A stretch of DNA of 64,000 bases from Deltaproteobacteria bacterium. GTDB lineage: Bacteria; Myxococcota_A; UBA796; UBA2385. This document shows positions 27,672 through 36,383 of the stretch, one piece after another; position 1 is the first letter of the stretch, and each line of letters opens with the position of its first letter. Location: contig JAGYJW010000012.1 in NCBI GenBank assembly GCA_018401435.1, forward strand, positions 1-64,000, in the 5' to 3' direction. Made by a program: the position numbers and the translations under genes. The notes beneath the pieces were generated by a model, which ran no database searches, was not told where the DNA came from, and worked only from the letters and a program-made list of their open reading frames with translations.

Positions 27672-28868
27672 ATGGACATGCAAGAGCTGCTCACCAACTT
27701 TAACGCTCTCCTCGAGAACTACGCGGAGCATCGGAACTACATCCGTCGGGCCAAGACCCAGTCGGACAAGTTCTCGCCCGCCGTGATCGAGAAGGTCGTG
27801 CTGGACCACGAGATCAAGTCCTCGGGCGTGGCCGACGAGCTGCTGCCGCTGGTGCCTGAGATTGAGGCCCAGCTCCGGCAGATCGACGATGAGAAGGCGT
27901 CGATCAACAACCGCAAGGCCCGCGCCGACGAGCAGATGGAGGAGCTTCAGCTCCGCCAGGCCATCGGCGAGCTCAGCGACGAGGACTTCGAGTCCCTGGG
28001 CGGTGATCTGCGGGCCGAGCTGGACCTGGCCAACGGCCGCCTCGAAGCCCTCGACGGCGATCGGGGCCAGCTGCAAGGCGCGCTGGACCGCTGGGTCGAT
28101 CTCGCGGTCGAGGCCGGACAGGATCCCGGCACCGCCACCGCAGACGCTGCGGACGCGGGCGACGTCGCCCCTGAACCGGTCGGGGACACCCCCGTGGTGG
28201 TGGAGACCAGCGATGGCACCCACTCCTCCACCGATCACATTCAAGAGGACGTCAGCGCGGTCTTTGACGACGCCGACGCCGATGCGGTCAGCGTGTCCAT
28301 GGACGACGACGGCGAGACCATCGAAGCTGGCGAAGAGGTCGACTTCGGCTTCGAAGAAGACGACAACGGCTCCCAGGCGGGCGCCGAGGTCGAGCTGAAC
28401 CTGACCGGTGGCAGCGCTGAATCCCGAGAGGCCGGCGCCGACGAGATCGGCATCGATCTCGACGCGGTCGAGGCCGAATCCGACGCCGTTGCATCGGCCG
28501 ACGACGAGGACGAAGATGCCGGCTCCGCCGACGCCTCGGGGGACGCCGCCCCCGCCGCCTCCGATGACGAGCCCCGCCGCGCCCTGCTCCTCTACCAGGA
28601 GGGCACCGCCGAAGAGCAGATCTACCCCTTCACGGGTGAGGTCCTGACCATCGGCCGGGGTCGCGACAACGACATCCAGATCAAGAATGACTCCAAGGTG
28701 TCGCGCTTCCACTGCAAGCTCTTCCGCCGCGGTGGCAACTTCTACATCGAGGACAACAAGTCCTCCAACGGCAGCCTGGTCAATGGCGAGCTGATCACCG
28801 AACGGCGCCTCTTTGGCGGCGAAGAGGTCATCATCGGCGAGACCTTCTTCCGTTTCCGCATCATGTGA
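27672..28868 (+). CDS. FHA-domain protein with coiled-coil and acidic linker
   Basis: The 398-residue protein has three parts. Residues 1-150 are helical coiled coil (EIEAQLRQIDDEKASINNRK). Residues about 150-305 are a very acidic, low-complexity Asp/Glu/Ala linker. Residues about 310-398 are a forkhead-associated domain with LTIGRGRDNDIQIKND, VSRFHCKLFRR and NKSSNGSLVNG, the phosphothreonine-binding residues Arg, Ser, His and Asn being intact. FHA domains read Ser/Thr kinase phosphorylation, which is widespread in myxobacteria; no kinase is in this window. Two hairpins follow the gene. Confidence 0.9.
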   Translation: MDMQELLTNFNALLENYAEHRNYIRRAKTQSDKFSPAVIEKVVLDHEIKSSGVADELLPLVPEIEAQLRQIDDEKASINNRKARADEQMEELQLRQAIGELSDEDFESLGGDLRAELDLANGRLEALDGDRGQLQGALDRWVDLAVEAGQDPGTATADAADAGDVAPEPVGDTPVVVETSDGTHSSTDHIQEDVSAVFDDADADAVSVSMDDDGETIEAGEEVDFGFEEDDNGSQAGAEVELNLTGGSAESREAGADEIGIDLDAVEAESDAVASADDEDEDAGSADASGDAAPAASDDEPRRALLLYQEGTAEEQIYPFTGEVLTIGRGRDNDIQIKNDSKVSRFHCKLFRRGGNFYIEDNKSSNGSLVNGELITERRLFGGEEVIIGETFFRFRIM

Positions 28869-28880
28869 TTTCGGGCCATT

Positions 28881-28946
28881 GTCGGGCCACCTCCCATCGC
28901 GGGGGACGGCCCGACCCCTGGAAGAGCCGCAACCCTGCGGCTCTTC
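28881..28946 (+). terminator. Double hairpin after the FHA gene
   Basis: First hairpin: GTCGGGCC (28881-28888) with GGCCCGAC (28908-28915). Second hairpin: a perfect 11-bp stem GAAGAGCCGCA/TGCGGCTCTTC (28921-28946) with loop ACCC. Only weak T content follows. This is the strongest terminator candidate of the dnaB transcript and separates it from the regulator gene at 28984. Confidence 0.6.
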
Positions 28947-28983
28947 GTCGTATGGTGCGGGCTCCTCTTGGCGGAAAGAGCCG

Positions 28984-29559
28984 ATGGCTGCGGATCCGGT
29001 CTACCTGACCACCCACCAGGTCGCGCGCATGTTGGGCGTCAGCCTGCCCACTGTGGTGAACTGGACGGCGAGCGGGAAGCTCGAAGCCCACCGGACCCCC
29101 GGCGGCCACCGGCGCATCTCTCGCGCGTCGCTGATGGCCTTCGCCAGCCGCTTCTCCTACCCGCTGCCCCCCGAGCTCGAGGTGCGGACCGCCCGGCCCC
29201 GGGTGCTGGTGGTGGACTCCGAGCACGACTTCTACGAGATGCTGTCGGAGTATCTGCAGCTCCGGGGGCGCTTCGACCTGCGCTGTGCGGTGGGGCCTTT
29301 CGCCATTGGCCTCGAGATCGGACGCTTCCGCCCGGACCTGCTGCTGGTGGACCTCGGGCTCACCAGCCAGGACCCCATTCGGCTGGCCCGGCAGGTGGCC
29401 GAGGACAAGGACATCGGCCCCGTGCGGCTGGTCGGGGTGTTGCCCTTCCCGGACCACCAGCTCGAACAGCGGGCGCTCAGCGTTGGCTATGAGCGGCTGC
29501 TGCACAAGCCGGTCAGCCTGGACGGGGTCTGGGAGCTCCTGCAGGAGCTGCTGGATTGA
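28984..29559 (+). CDS. MerR/excisionase-type HTH fused to a receiver domain
   Basis: The 191-residue protein has an N-terminal winged HTH of the MerR/BldC/excisionase type (YLTTHQVARMLGVSLPTVV, then HRTPGGHRRISRASL). A linker and a CheY-like receiver domain (about 72-190) follow. In the receiver, Asp78 is the acidic-pocket residue, Asp123 in LLLVDLGLTSQDP is the likely phosphoacceptor, and Lys175 in LLHKPVS is the conserved Lys. The order is the reverse of usual response regulators, where the receiver comes first. No partner kinase is adjacent, so it is an orphan regulator. Phosphorylation at Asp123 is inferred from family alignment. Confidence 0.85.
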   Translation: MAADPVYLTTHQVARMLGVSLPTVVNWTASGKLEAHRTPGGHRRISRASLMAFASRFSYPLPPELEVRTARPRVLVVDSEHDFYEMLSEYLQLRGRFDLRCAVGPFAIGLEIGRFRPDLLLVDLGLTSQDPIRLARQVAEDKDIGPVRLVGVLPFPDHQLEQRALSVGYERLLHKPVSLDGVWELLQELLD

Positions 29560-29660
29560 TGCCGGAGGGCCCGCCCTGCGCTCCCCAAGAGCCCCTCGAT
29601 CCGGGCGGCGCCTCTGCTCTCGCCCAATGATCCTCGGATCGGCGCCTTCGATTCACGGAG

Positions 29661-30482
29661 CTAAGGCGCCGGATCCGGCGTGCGAAGCGCGGGCCGACCC
29701 TGGGACAGGGGCAGGGCAGGGCGGTCGCTGCCCCGGCGCAGGCGAATCAGCTCGGCGGCGATGCTGACGGCGATCTCCTCGGGTGTCTCGGCCCCCAGAT
29801 CCAGCCCGACCGGGGCGCTCAGGCGGCTGAAGCGGGCCGGGTCCATGCCTGCGGCCCGCAGCCGGATCAGGAACCTGGCCACCTTGGCGCGGCTGCCAAT
29901 CAGGCCCAACCAGGCCAGATCGACTCCGAGCAGGGCCTCCACCAGGTCCTGGTCCAGGGCGTGATCGTGGGTGACCACGAGGTGGTGGGCGAGGGGGCCG
30001 GTGGGCAGGCTGGGCAATGCGCGGCGGGGGTCGATGACCCGCACCTCGGCGCCGGCCGGGAGGCGCTTCGGGTCTGCCCACTCGGGCCGCCCGTCGATGA
30101 TGATCAAGCGAAAGTCGAGGGTTGCAGCCAAGTTTGCGACAGCGGTTCCCACATGGCCCGCGCCGTGGATGACCAGGGTGGCTTGGGGCAGCAGCGGTTC
30201 GATGAAGGCCTCCATGGCGCCACCGCAGCACATGCCGAGGTCGCGGGTGAGGTGGGCGCTGAAGCGGGCGGGTCGGCCGGTCGCGATGGCGTCGAGGGCG
30301 GCGGCGATCACCTGGTATTCGAAGGCGCCCCCGCCGATCGTGCCCACGATCTCGCCGTCGGCACCCACCAGCATGCGGGCGCCGGCTGCGCGCGGGGCCG
30401 AGCCGTCCCGGCCGATGACCGTGACCAATGCTGCGGCTTGCCCGCGTCGCATGGCGTCCATCGCGGCTTGCAGTACGCGCAT
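29661..30482 (-). CDS. xdhC: XdhC family protein
   Basis: XdhC-type proteins insert sulfurated molybdenum cofactor into xanthine dehydrogenase-like enzymes. The 273-residue product has the XdhC/CoxI N-terminal domain (VTVIGRDGSAPRAAGARMLV, GTIGGGAFEYQ, then DLGMCCGGAMEAFIEP with the conserved CCGG). A Rossmann-like XdhC C-terminal domain follows (LVIHGAGHVGTAVANLAA, LGLIGSRAKVARFL, APVGLDLGAETPEEIAVSI). All family motifs are present. No molybdenum hydroxylase gene is nearby in this window. It is divergent from guaA across a region with three GGCCGGTCCA copies. Confidence 0.92.
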   Translation of the reverse strand: MRVLQAAMDAMRRGQAAALVTVIGRDGSAPRAAGARMLVGADGEIVGTIGGGAFEYQVIAAALDAIATGRPARFSAHLTRDLGMCCGGAMEAFIEPLLPQATLVIHGAGHVGTAVANLAATLDFRLIIIDGRPEWADPKRLPAGAEVRVIDPRRALPSLPTGPLAHHLVVTHDHALDQDLVEALLGVDLAWLGLIGSRAKVARFLIRLRAAGMDPARFSRLSAPVGLDLGAETPEEIAVSIAAELIRLRRGSDRPALPLSQGRPALRTPDPAP

Positions 30483-30495
30483 CCGAGGCTCCCAG

Positions 30496-30568
30496 GGCCG
30501 GTCCAGGGCCGGTCCAGCGCCGGCCGTGCCCCCTTATCCCAGGGGCTCGGGGTCGCGGGGCCGGTCCA
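30496..30568. promoter_or_regulatory. Three GGCCGGTCCA repeats between xdhC and guaA
   Basis: Identical 10-base copies start at 30496, 30507 and 30559 in the divergent promoter region. The first two are 11 bp apart, one helical turn, as expected for cooperative binding by a regulator. Whether they are operators is inference. Confidence 0.35.
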
Positions 30569-30607
30569 CCGGATAGGAGGGCGGCCCGCTGTCGCATCGG
30601 AGGCCGC

Positions 30608-32158
30608 ATGCACCCCGGACACGACCTCGTCCTGATCCTCGACTTCGGATCGCAGTACACCCAGCTGATCGCCCGCCGCATTCGCGAACAAGGCGTCTAC
30701 TGCGAGATTCGCGCTTGCACCGACCCTGCGCCGGACAGCCTGCCGGAGCGCCTGGTGGGCCTGGTCTTGTCCGGTGGGCCCAATTCGGTCTACGACGCCG
30801 ACGCCCCCCCCTTCGATCCGGGCTGGCTCGCCCTCCCGGTCCCCGTGCTCGGCATCTGCTACGGCATGCAGCTGCTGGCCCGCCACCTCGATGGCCACGT
30901 CGGCGGGGCGCACCTGCGGGAATATGGCCACGCCCTGCTGCGCCCCGTGGCCGATGCGGGCCCCCTCTTCGCTGGCATCGACGCCGAGACCGCGGTGTGG
31001 ATGAGCCATGGTGATCACGTCGAGCGGCTGCCCCCCGGCTGGGTCACCCAGGCCAGCTCCGAAAACTGCCCCATCGCCGCGATGGCCTCGCCCGACGGCC
31101 GGCGCTTTGGCATCCAGTTCCACCCCGAGGTGGCCCACAGCGCCCAGGGCACGCTGCTGGTGCGCAACTTCCTCTTCTCGATCTGTGGGGCCCACGCCGA
31201 CTGGAGCATGGGCAGCTTCGTGGACGAGCAGGTGGCCCGGGTGCGTGAGCAGGTGGGCCAGGGCCACGTGCTCTGCGGCTTGTCTGGCGGTGTGGACTCT
31301 TCCGTCGTGGCCGCCTTGCTGCACAGGGCCATCGGGCCCCGGCTGCACTGCGTCTTCGTGGACAATGGCGTGCTGCGCAAGGGCGAGCGCGACCAGGTCG
31401 CTGCCGAGTTCGCCGAGCTGGACCTGACGGTGGTAGACGCCCGAGATCGCTTCCTCGACGCCTTGTCGGGCGTCGAAGATCCCGAACAGAAGCGCAAGAT
31501 CATCGGGCGCACCTTCATCGAGGTCTTCGACGAGGAGGCCGGCAAGCTCGAAGCGCGCCACGGCAGCATCGACTGGCTCGCCCAAGGCACGCTCTACCCC
31601 GACGTCATCGAGTCGGTGTCCTTCCGTGGGCCGTCGGCCACCATCAAGAGCCACCACAATGTGGGCGGGCTGCCCGAAAAGATGCGTATGAAGCTGATTG
31701 AGCCCCTGCGCGAGCTCTTCAAGGACGAGGTGCGCCTGTTGGGGGGCGAACTCGGCCTCTCCGACGAGCGCATCCACCGCCAGCCCTTCCCCGGGCCCGG
31801 CCTCGCGGTGCGCATCCTGGGCGATGTCACCGCAGAGCGGGTGGCGGTCCTGCAAGAGGCCGAGGCCATCGTGGACGAGGAGACCCGGGCTGCGGGCCTC
31901 TACCGACAGCTGTGGCAGTGCTTCGCCGTGCTGCTGCCGGTGCGCAGCGTCGGGGTGATGGGCGACGCCCGCACCTATGAGCAGGTCTGCACGGTGCGCG
32001 CCGTACACAGCACCGATGGCATGACCGCCCATGTGGCCCGGCTGCCCTGGCCGGTGCTGGAGCGCATCTCCTCGCGCATCATCAACGAGGTGCGCGGCAT
32101 CAACCGGGTGGCCTACGACATCAGCAGCAAGCCGCCCGCCACCATCGAGTGGGAGTAG
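30608..32158 (+). CDS. guaA: GMP synthase (glutamine-hydrolysing)
   Basis: Converts XMP to GMP using ATP and ammonia taken from glutamine. The 516-residue product has the class I amidotransferase domain with LILDFGSQYTQLIARRIRE, the nucleophile Cys84 in GICYGMQLL, and FHPEV supplying His and Glu. The ATP pyrophosphatase domain has the PP-loop LSGGVDSSVVAALL. The C-terminal dimerisation domain has RQPFPGPGLAVRILG and ends in DISSKPPATIEWE. All are standard and full length. It is the last plus-strand gene before a convergent minus-strand pair. Confidence 0.97.
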   Translation: MHPGHDLVLILDFGSQYTQLIARRIREQGVYCEIRACTDPAPDSLPERLVGLVLSGGPNSVYDADAPPFDPGWLALPVPVLGICYGMQLLARHLDGHVGGAHLREYGHALLRPVADAGPLFAGIDAETAVWMSHGDHVERLPPGWVTQASSENCPIAAMASPDGRRFGIQFHPEVAHSAQGTLLVRNFLFSICGAHADWSMGSFVDEQVARVREQVGQGHVLCGLSGGVDSSVVAALLHRAIGPRLHCVFVDNGVLRKGERDQVAAEFAELDLTVVDARDRFLDALSGVEDPEQKRKIIGRTFIEVFDEEAGKLEARHGSIDWLAQGTLYPDVIESVSFRGPSATIKSHHNVGGLPEKMRMKLIEPLRELFKDEVRLLGGELGLSDERIHRQPFPGPGLAVRILGDVTAERVAVLQEAEAIVDEETRAAGLYRQLWQCFAVLLPVRSVGVMGDARTYEQVCTVRAVHSTDGMTAHVARLPWPVLERISSRIINEVRGINRVAYDISSKPPATIEWE

Positions 32159-32192
32159 GGGCGCGTCCGGGGGGCGCGCCGCCCCCACAGCC

Positions 32193-33029
32193 TCAGCGAT
32201 CGGGCTGGCGCAGGACCTCGTCATAGGTGAGGCCGAGCCAGTCCAGGGCCTCGTGGGTCATCGCCCGGGCGATGCGCTCGGCCAGCTCTGGCACGGTGGC
32301 GCAGGGATAGCCCAGGTTGCCGCGAAAGAGCCGGATGCTGTCGGGCCGGGCCGACCAGGGGTCGCCTTCGACCGGGGGCGTGCCGTCGTAGAGCGCGTCG
32401 GTGAAGGGGCTCAGGGGCGGGTCCACGCTGAGCAGCTCGTCGAGGGTGGGGAAGTCCTCCCAGCGCGCCTGCACCTCGCCGTAGAAGCGCCGCAGGGCGG
32501 GGGGGAGCAGGCCCGGGGCCTGGGCGAGCGCGTCGGCCCAGAGGGGCTCGGGCAGGGCTTCGGCGCGGCCAAAGGCCAGGGGATCGAGCTGAGCGGCGCG
32601 TTCGAAGGCCTGGCGCGCGGCCTCGGGGCGGCCCAGCCGCTCGTTGGCCAGGGCCTGATAATACCAGCCCGGCGCGAGGTCGGGGCGCAGGGCGGTCGCC
32701 ACCCGGGCGGCCTCCAAGGCGGCCTCGAGATCGGCCATGCCGAAGCGGGCCATCGCCAGGCCGGCGTGGTTGTCGGCGTCTTCGGCCCGCAGCAGGGTCA
32801 ACCGGGACCAGGCCTCGGCGGCCAGCGTCGCATCTCCCATGGCCATGGCCGCCTGCCCCACCACCCGCAGGGCGTCGACATCGTCGGGCTCGGCCTCCAG
32901 CAGCTCTTCGGCCTCAACCAGCGCCTGGTCGAGATCGCCGCTGCCGAGCGCGTTCTGCGCCTCTTTGATTCGCAGGGCGCGCAGCACTTCGGGCGCCACG
33001 GTCCAACTGCCATGAGTCTGCTGGTGCAT
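32193..33029 (-). CDS. TPR protein with degenerate zincin-like C-terminus
   Basis: Residues about 18-160 are tetratricopeptide-like repeats (LDQALVEAEELLEAEPDDV, ATALRPDLAPGWYYQALA). Residues about 170-278 resemble the small minimal metallopeptidase family Zincin_1 (PF06262): a WEDFPTLDELLSVDPP strand, PDSIRLFRGNLGYPC, then AERIARAMTHEALDWLGL. The family motif HExxH is here HEALD, so the second metal-binding His is lost and peptidase activity is doubtful. TPR plus this domain suggests a binding or assembly role. It starts 35 nt after the end of the tail-anchored protein gene, so they are probably an operon. Confidence 0.75.
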   Translation of the reverse strand: MHQQTHGSWTVAPEVLRALRIKEAQNALGSGDLDQALVEAEELLEAEPDDVDALRVVGQAAMAMGDATLAAEAWSRLTLLRAEDADNHAGLAMARFGMADLEAALEAARVATALRPDLAPGWYYQALANERLGRPEAARQAFERAAQLDPLAFGRAEALPEPLWADALAQAPGLLPPALRRFYGEVQARWEDFPTLDELLSVDPPLSPFTDALYDGTPPVEGDPWSARPDSIRLFRGNLGYPCATVPELAERIARAMTHEALDWLGLTYDEVLRQPDR

Positions 33030-33064
33030 CGGTCCACCGGGCAGCCGCGGGCGCGGCGCGACCC

Positions 33065-33974
33065 TTAAAGGAAGAAGTAGAGGACGGTGACAATCAGGGC
33101 CAGGGCACCCAAGACGCCGGCAATCGCGAGGCCGATGGCCATCGCCGGTGCCCGCGTCTTCTCGTCCTCATAATGGTCAATGGGCGGCGGTGCGGGGGGC
33201 AGCAGCCGGCGCCGCTGCGCGGGGCCGTGGGGCGGCCGCCGGCGCGGGGGAAGCGGCGACCGGCGCGGGGTGTTCCCCCTTGAAGGCCCCTGCCCGCAAC
33301 GCATGGGCGAAGGTGGCAAATTCCGCCACGTCGCGGCACAGGTCCAGGTCCGAGATCAGCCACTTCTCGAAGAAGTCCTCCTCGTCGGCGGAGGCCATCC
33401 GGCTGGCCTCGTAGAGGGGCATGGGCGCGCGGTCCAGATCCGCCTGATCGGGGACCACGGAGAAGTTGATGCGGGCGTTCTCGCGCAGCCAGCGCTTCAG
33501 CGCGTAGCGGGCATCGAGCACGGCCAGCGGCCAGCCGCCCGCGGCCTCTGCAAGATCGATCAGCTTGGGGAGCGCCAGGCCGCCGCCATAGGTGGCGTGC
33601 AGCAGGTTGGCCTGTTGGGGGCTGAGCCCCCGCCGGGCCTGGGCGAGCAGCTCGGTGGGGGAGCGGTTGGAGGTCAGCGCGTTGGGAAAGTCGCCGCCTT
33701 GGATGCGCCCACCGGCGGCGTCGACCTCGCGCTTGACCAGGTCGTGGGACCAGTCCACCAGGTCGCTGGAGCGCGAGACGCCCGCGATGCCCTCGGCGAA
33801 GGCGCTGCAGGCGCGTTGCAGGGGCTCGCGGCCGCCGGAATCCCCCAGGCGCACGGCCGTGATGGCGTAGTACCAGTCGGTGAACTTCTGGGCCATGGCG
33901 CGGCCGGCGTCGGCATCGCCGCTGCGCCACCGCTTGAAGAGCTGCTGCACTGTGGGTTCGGCGGCGTCCGCCAT
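33065..33974 (-). CDS. Tail-anchored protein with possible sigma-factor-like N-terminus (frameshifted)
   Basis: From ATG 33974 the frame reads 265 residues and stops at 33177. Its start (VQQLFKRWRSGDADAGRAM) resembles ECF sigma region 2, and the middle (LSPQQANLLHATYGGG) faintly resembles region 4. Similarity is weak and DNA binding is not shown. Downstream in the next frame is a clear tail: DHYEDEKTRAPAMAIG and a single hydrophobic helix ending LYFFL at 33065. Removing one C from the C6 run at 33194-33199 joins the two into a tail-anchored membrane protein. I treat it as one gene with a probable sequence error. A programmed shift is possible. Confidence 0.55.
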
Positions 33975-34085
33975 CCATGTCCTCGGGGCCGGCGATGCCG
34001 GCAGCAGGGGTCGGGTCGAAGGGGAACTATAGGGACGGGGACGGGATGAAACAAGCTGCCGCGCCTTCTGCAAGGGCGGGGGCGG

Positions 34086-34817
34086 CTACCAGCAGGCCCG
34101 GACCGTGGCGAGCACGGCGCGGTCCAGCCAGCAGTAGCGGGCCTCGATGTGCCGGGGAGCGTCCCCGGCCGACAGCTGAAGGGTCACGGCGGCGGTGCCG
34201 TCGGTGTCGGGGATGACGACGGCCTCGTCGAATGCGATGTAGCGCTGCAGGCGCGGCGCGAGGGCCTTGTAGATGGCCTCTTTGATGGCGAAGCGCACCA
34301 CGGTGCCCGTCCAGCGCCGGTCTTCGGGGAGGGCCTGCACCGCCTCGCGCTCGCTGGGTACCAGCACCTTGGAGGCGATGCCTTCGCGCGGGGGCTCCAG
34401 GGCTTCGAGGTCGATGCCGAGCGCGCCAAAGTCTGCCCGGGCGGCCATGGCCACCGCGAGGTGGCGCTTGTGGCTGATGGACAGGGTGATGCCCGCAGGG
34501 GGGAGGGGCTCACCGCGCGGGGCGGCGCCCACCGGGCCAGGGGGCCGCCCCAGGCCCAGGATGGCGGACTGGGCAGCGAGGCGCCCGCCCACGAACTCTG
34601 CCTGCCGAAAGCCCTTGAGCGCCCGCGCCAGGGCCTGCTCGCTGGGGTCCAGGCGTGCCAGGATCTCCTCGGGCACCGGATCGGCTGTGCCGGGGAGGAC
34701 GACGCCCGCGACGATGCCGTGGGGTAGCGCGTTCTTGTGGACGACCTGGAAGTTCTGCACCGTCGGAGGGTAACGGAGTGGGCCCACCGGATCCATGCCC
34801 GTGGGCGGGGGGCGCAT
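34086..34817 (-). CDS. 4'-phosphopantetheinyl transferase superfamily protein
   Basis: Transfers phosphopantetheine from CoA to carrier proteins. The 243-residue product has the Sfp/EntD motifs: ITLSISHKRHLAVAMA, ALGIDLE (Mg-binding Asp and Glu) and RFAIKEAIYKAL (WxxKEA-type motif). The N-terminal half is EntD-like. The start at 34817 has a GAGGA site; 34796 is an alternative. No polyketide or peptide synthetase gene is in the window, so the target carrier protein is unknown. It is divergent from the exported-protein gene at 34923. Confidence 0.88.
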   Translation of the reverse strand: MRPPPTGMDPVGPLRYPPTVQNFQVVHKNALPHGIVAGVVLPGTADPVPEEILARLDPSEQALARALKGFRQAEFVGGRLAAQSAILGLGRPPGPVGAAPRGEPLPPAGITLSISHKRHLAVAMAARADFGALGIDLEALEPPREGIASKVLVPSEREAVQALPEDRRWTGTVVRFAIKEAIYKALAPRLQRYIAFDEAVVIPDTDGTAAVTLQLSAGDAPRHIEARYCWLDRAVLATVRACW

Positions 34818-34922
34818 GCGATCTTGTCCTCGTGATTGAATAACTGCGCCGGGTCTGCGTATCAGCCGCGGGGGCTCGACTGGCCTTGCCTCGGGCCGCC
34901 GAGCCCCATACCAAGGACGTCC

Positions 34923-35606
34923 ATGAGACTCGCGCGAATGCTGTCGTTGACCCTCCTGCTGGCGGGCCCTGCCTGGGCCGGCCAGGAGGTCGTCGACGCC
35001 GAGCGCGCGCGCCTGTCCGACGAGATGGAGAAGCTGGTCCAACGCCAGGTCTGGCCCGGCGTCGAACGCAAATACCAGGAGCTGGAGGGGCTGGGCTCAC
35101 CGCTATCGGTGGACGACTACCTGCATGGCGCCACTGCAGCCCGCGAGCTGGGCGATGTGGCCTCCAGCTACGATCGGCTCAAGGCCGCCGCGCGCATCAA
35201 GGGCACCAAAGAGATCGTCGACTGGCTGTGGGATATCGACAATAACTACGGCCACGTCGAGCTGGTCAGCGTGCCGGCCCGAAGCACCGAGCTCGAACCG
35301 CAGCTCATGCCCTTTGACCCCAACCAGCGCAAGGCGGTCGATGCCGCCATCGAGGCCTCCCGCCAGAATGGCGCCTTCATGGGCATGTTGCCCAGGGGCG
35401 ACTACCGATTTGGCGGCCAGAGCTTCGGCGTAGAGCCCGGTATCAGCGTGCGCATCGAAGTGTCCCCCCGGATGCGCCGCCAGGGCCTCATCGACCCCGT
35501 CATCGTCTACCGGGAGCTCCCGGGCGCCGTGTCTGCGCCTCCCGCGAGCGCGCCTTCTCCCAGCCCCGACGCGGGCGGGGACGGCGGCACCCAACCCGAC
35601 CCTTAG
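34923..35606 (+). CDS. Secreted protein of unknown function
   Basis: The 227-residue product has a Sec signal (MRLARMLSLTLLLAGPAWA). It is followed by a helical segment with heptads (RARLSDEMEKLVQRQ), a central region (YLHGATAARELGDVASSYD) that looks like one or two TPR-like helical pairs, and a beta-rich domain (GHVELVSVPARSTELEPQL through IVYRELPG). The tail is Pro/Ala/Ser/Gly rich and probably disordered. No family recognised. It ends 18 nt before the beta-barrel gene at 35625, so they likely form an envelope operon. Confidence 0.7.
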   Translation: MRLARMLSLTLLLAGPAWAGQEVVDAERARLSDEMEKLVQRQVWPGVERKYQELEGLGSPLSVDDYLHGATAARELGDVASSYDRLKAAARIKGTKEIVDWLWDIDNNYGHVELVSVPARSTELEPQLMPFDPNQRKAVDAAIEASRQNGAFMGMLPRGDYRFGGQSFGVEPGISVRIEVSPRMRRQGLIDPVIVYRELPGAVSAPPASAPSPSPDAGGDGGTQPDP

Positions 35607-35624
35607 GGGTCCACAGGAGTATCG

Positions 35625-36353
35625 ATGCTGCTTTCGACTCTGCTCCCGCTCGTTCTCGGCCTTGGCGCCCCGGACGCGCAGGCGGCGAATAACGGCCCCA
35701 TGATGTGGGGTGTCGGTCCCACCTTCAGCACCATCGCCTTCCCCGGCGGGCACCCGCTCAAGTGGCCCAAGCTCAGCGAGGCAGACGCCGCGTTGATGCC
35801 CGCCGGCGAGCTGGACGACAACCGCAAGATCCAGACCCTGGACGAGGTCCGGGGCGACATGGCGGTGGGCGCGCGCGGCGTCTTCTACTTCAACAAGGAC
35901 TGGCGCGGCGGCCTGCGCACGCACCTCTTCAGCGCGGGCGCCAACTACAACGCCCTCGACTTCACCCTCGAAGCCGACAAGATGCTCTTCAACCAGAGCC
36001 GTCTGGGCGCCTATGGTGGCCTGGGGCTGGGCTTTGGCAAGATGAAGTTCGGCGCCGAAGACAGCGACGCCGAGCTCAAGCTCAGCACCTACCTGCTGCG
36101 CGGGCAGCTGGGCGGCATCTACCGCCTGAAGAAGGCCGCGATCGAGGTCGGGCTCTTCGTGCAGCCCACCTTCCCGGGCCTGCAGGAGTACACCGCCACC
36201 AACGGCACGGTCTCCGAGATCGAAGGCCTCTTCGGCAGCAAGGACAGCGGCGGCGGCGGCACCTTCTGGCATGGCGGCCTGGAGGCCACGGTCTACTTCG
36301 GCGACTTCCAGCCCCCCAAGAAGAAGAGCAACAAGAAGGGCGGCAAGAAGTAG
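35625..36353 (+). CDS. Outer-membrane beta-barrel-like protein
   Basis: The 242-residue product has a signal peptide (LLSTLLPLVLGLGAPDAQA) and then alternating strands rich in Gly, Phe and Tyr (LGAYGGLGLGFGKMKFGAE, LLRGQLGGIYRLKKAAIEV), a pattern typical of small outer-membrane barrels. It ends ATVYFGDF followed by a Lys-rich tail (KKKSNKKGGKK), unusual for a barrel that should finish with an aromatic residue. Function is unknown. It is the second gene of a pair with 34923-35606, and a hairpin follows before the convergent proS. Confidence 0.7.
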   Translation: MLLSTLLPLVLGLGAPDAQAANNGPMMWGVGPTFSTIAFPGGHPLKWPKLSEADAALMPAGELDDNRKIQTLDEVRGDMAVGARGVFYFNKDWRGGLRTHLFSAGANYNALDFTLEADKMLFNQSRLGAYGGLGLGFGKMKFGAEDSDAELKLSTYLLRGQLGGIYRLKKAAIEVGLFVQPTFPGLQEYTATNGTVSEIEGLFGSKDSGGGGTFWHGGLEATVYFGDFQPPKKKSNKKGGKK

Positions 36354-36383
36354 GGCCCCGCCTTCGTTTTCGACTCAAGTGCG

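Noticed and set aside
34086-34817. Phosphopantetheinyl transferase as a sign of a natural-product cluster
   Set aside because: No polyketide synthase, peptide synthetase or carrier protein is within the window; it is more likely a general enzyme.
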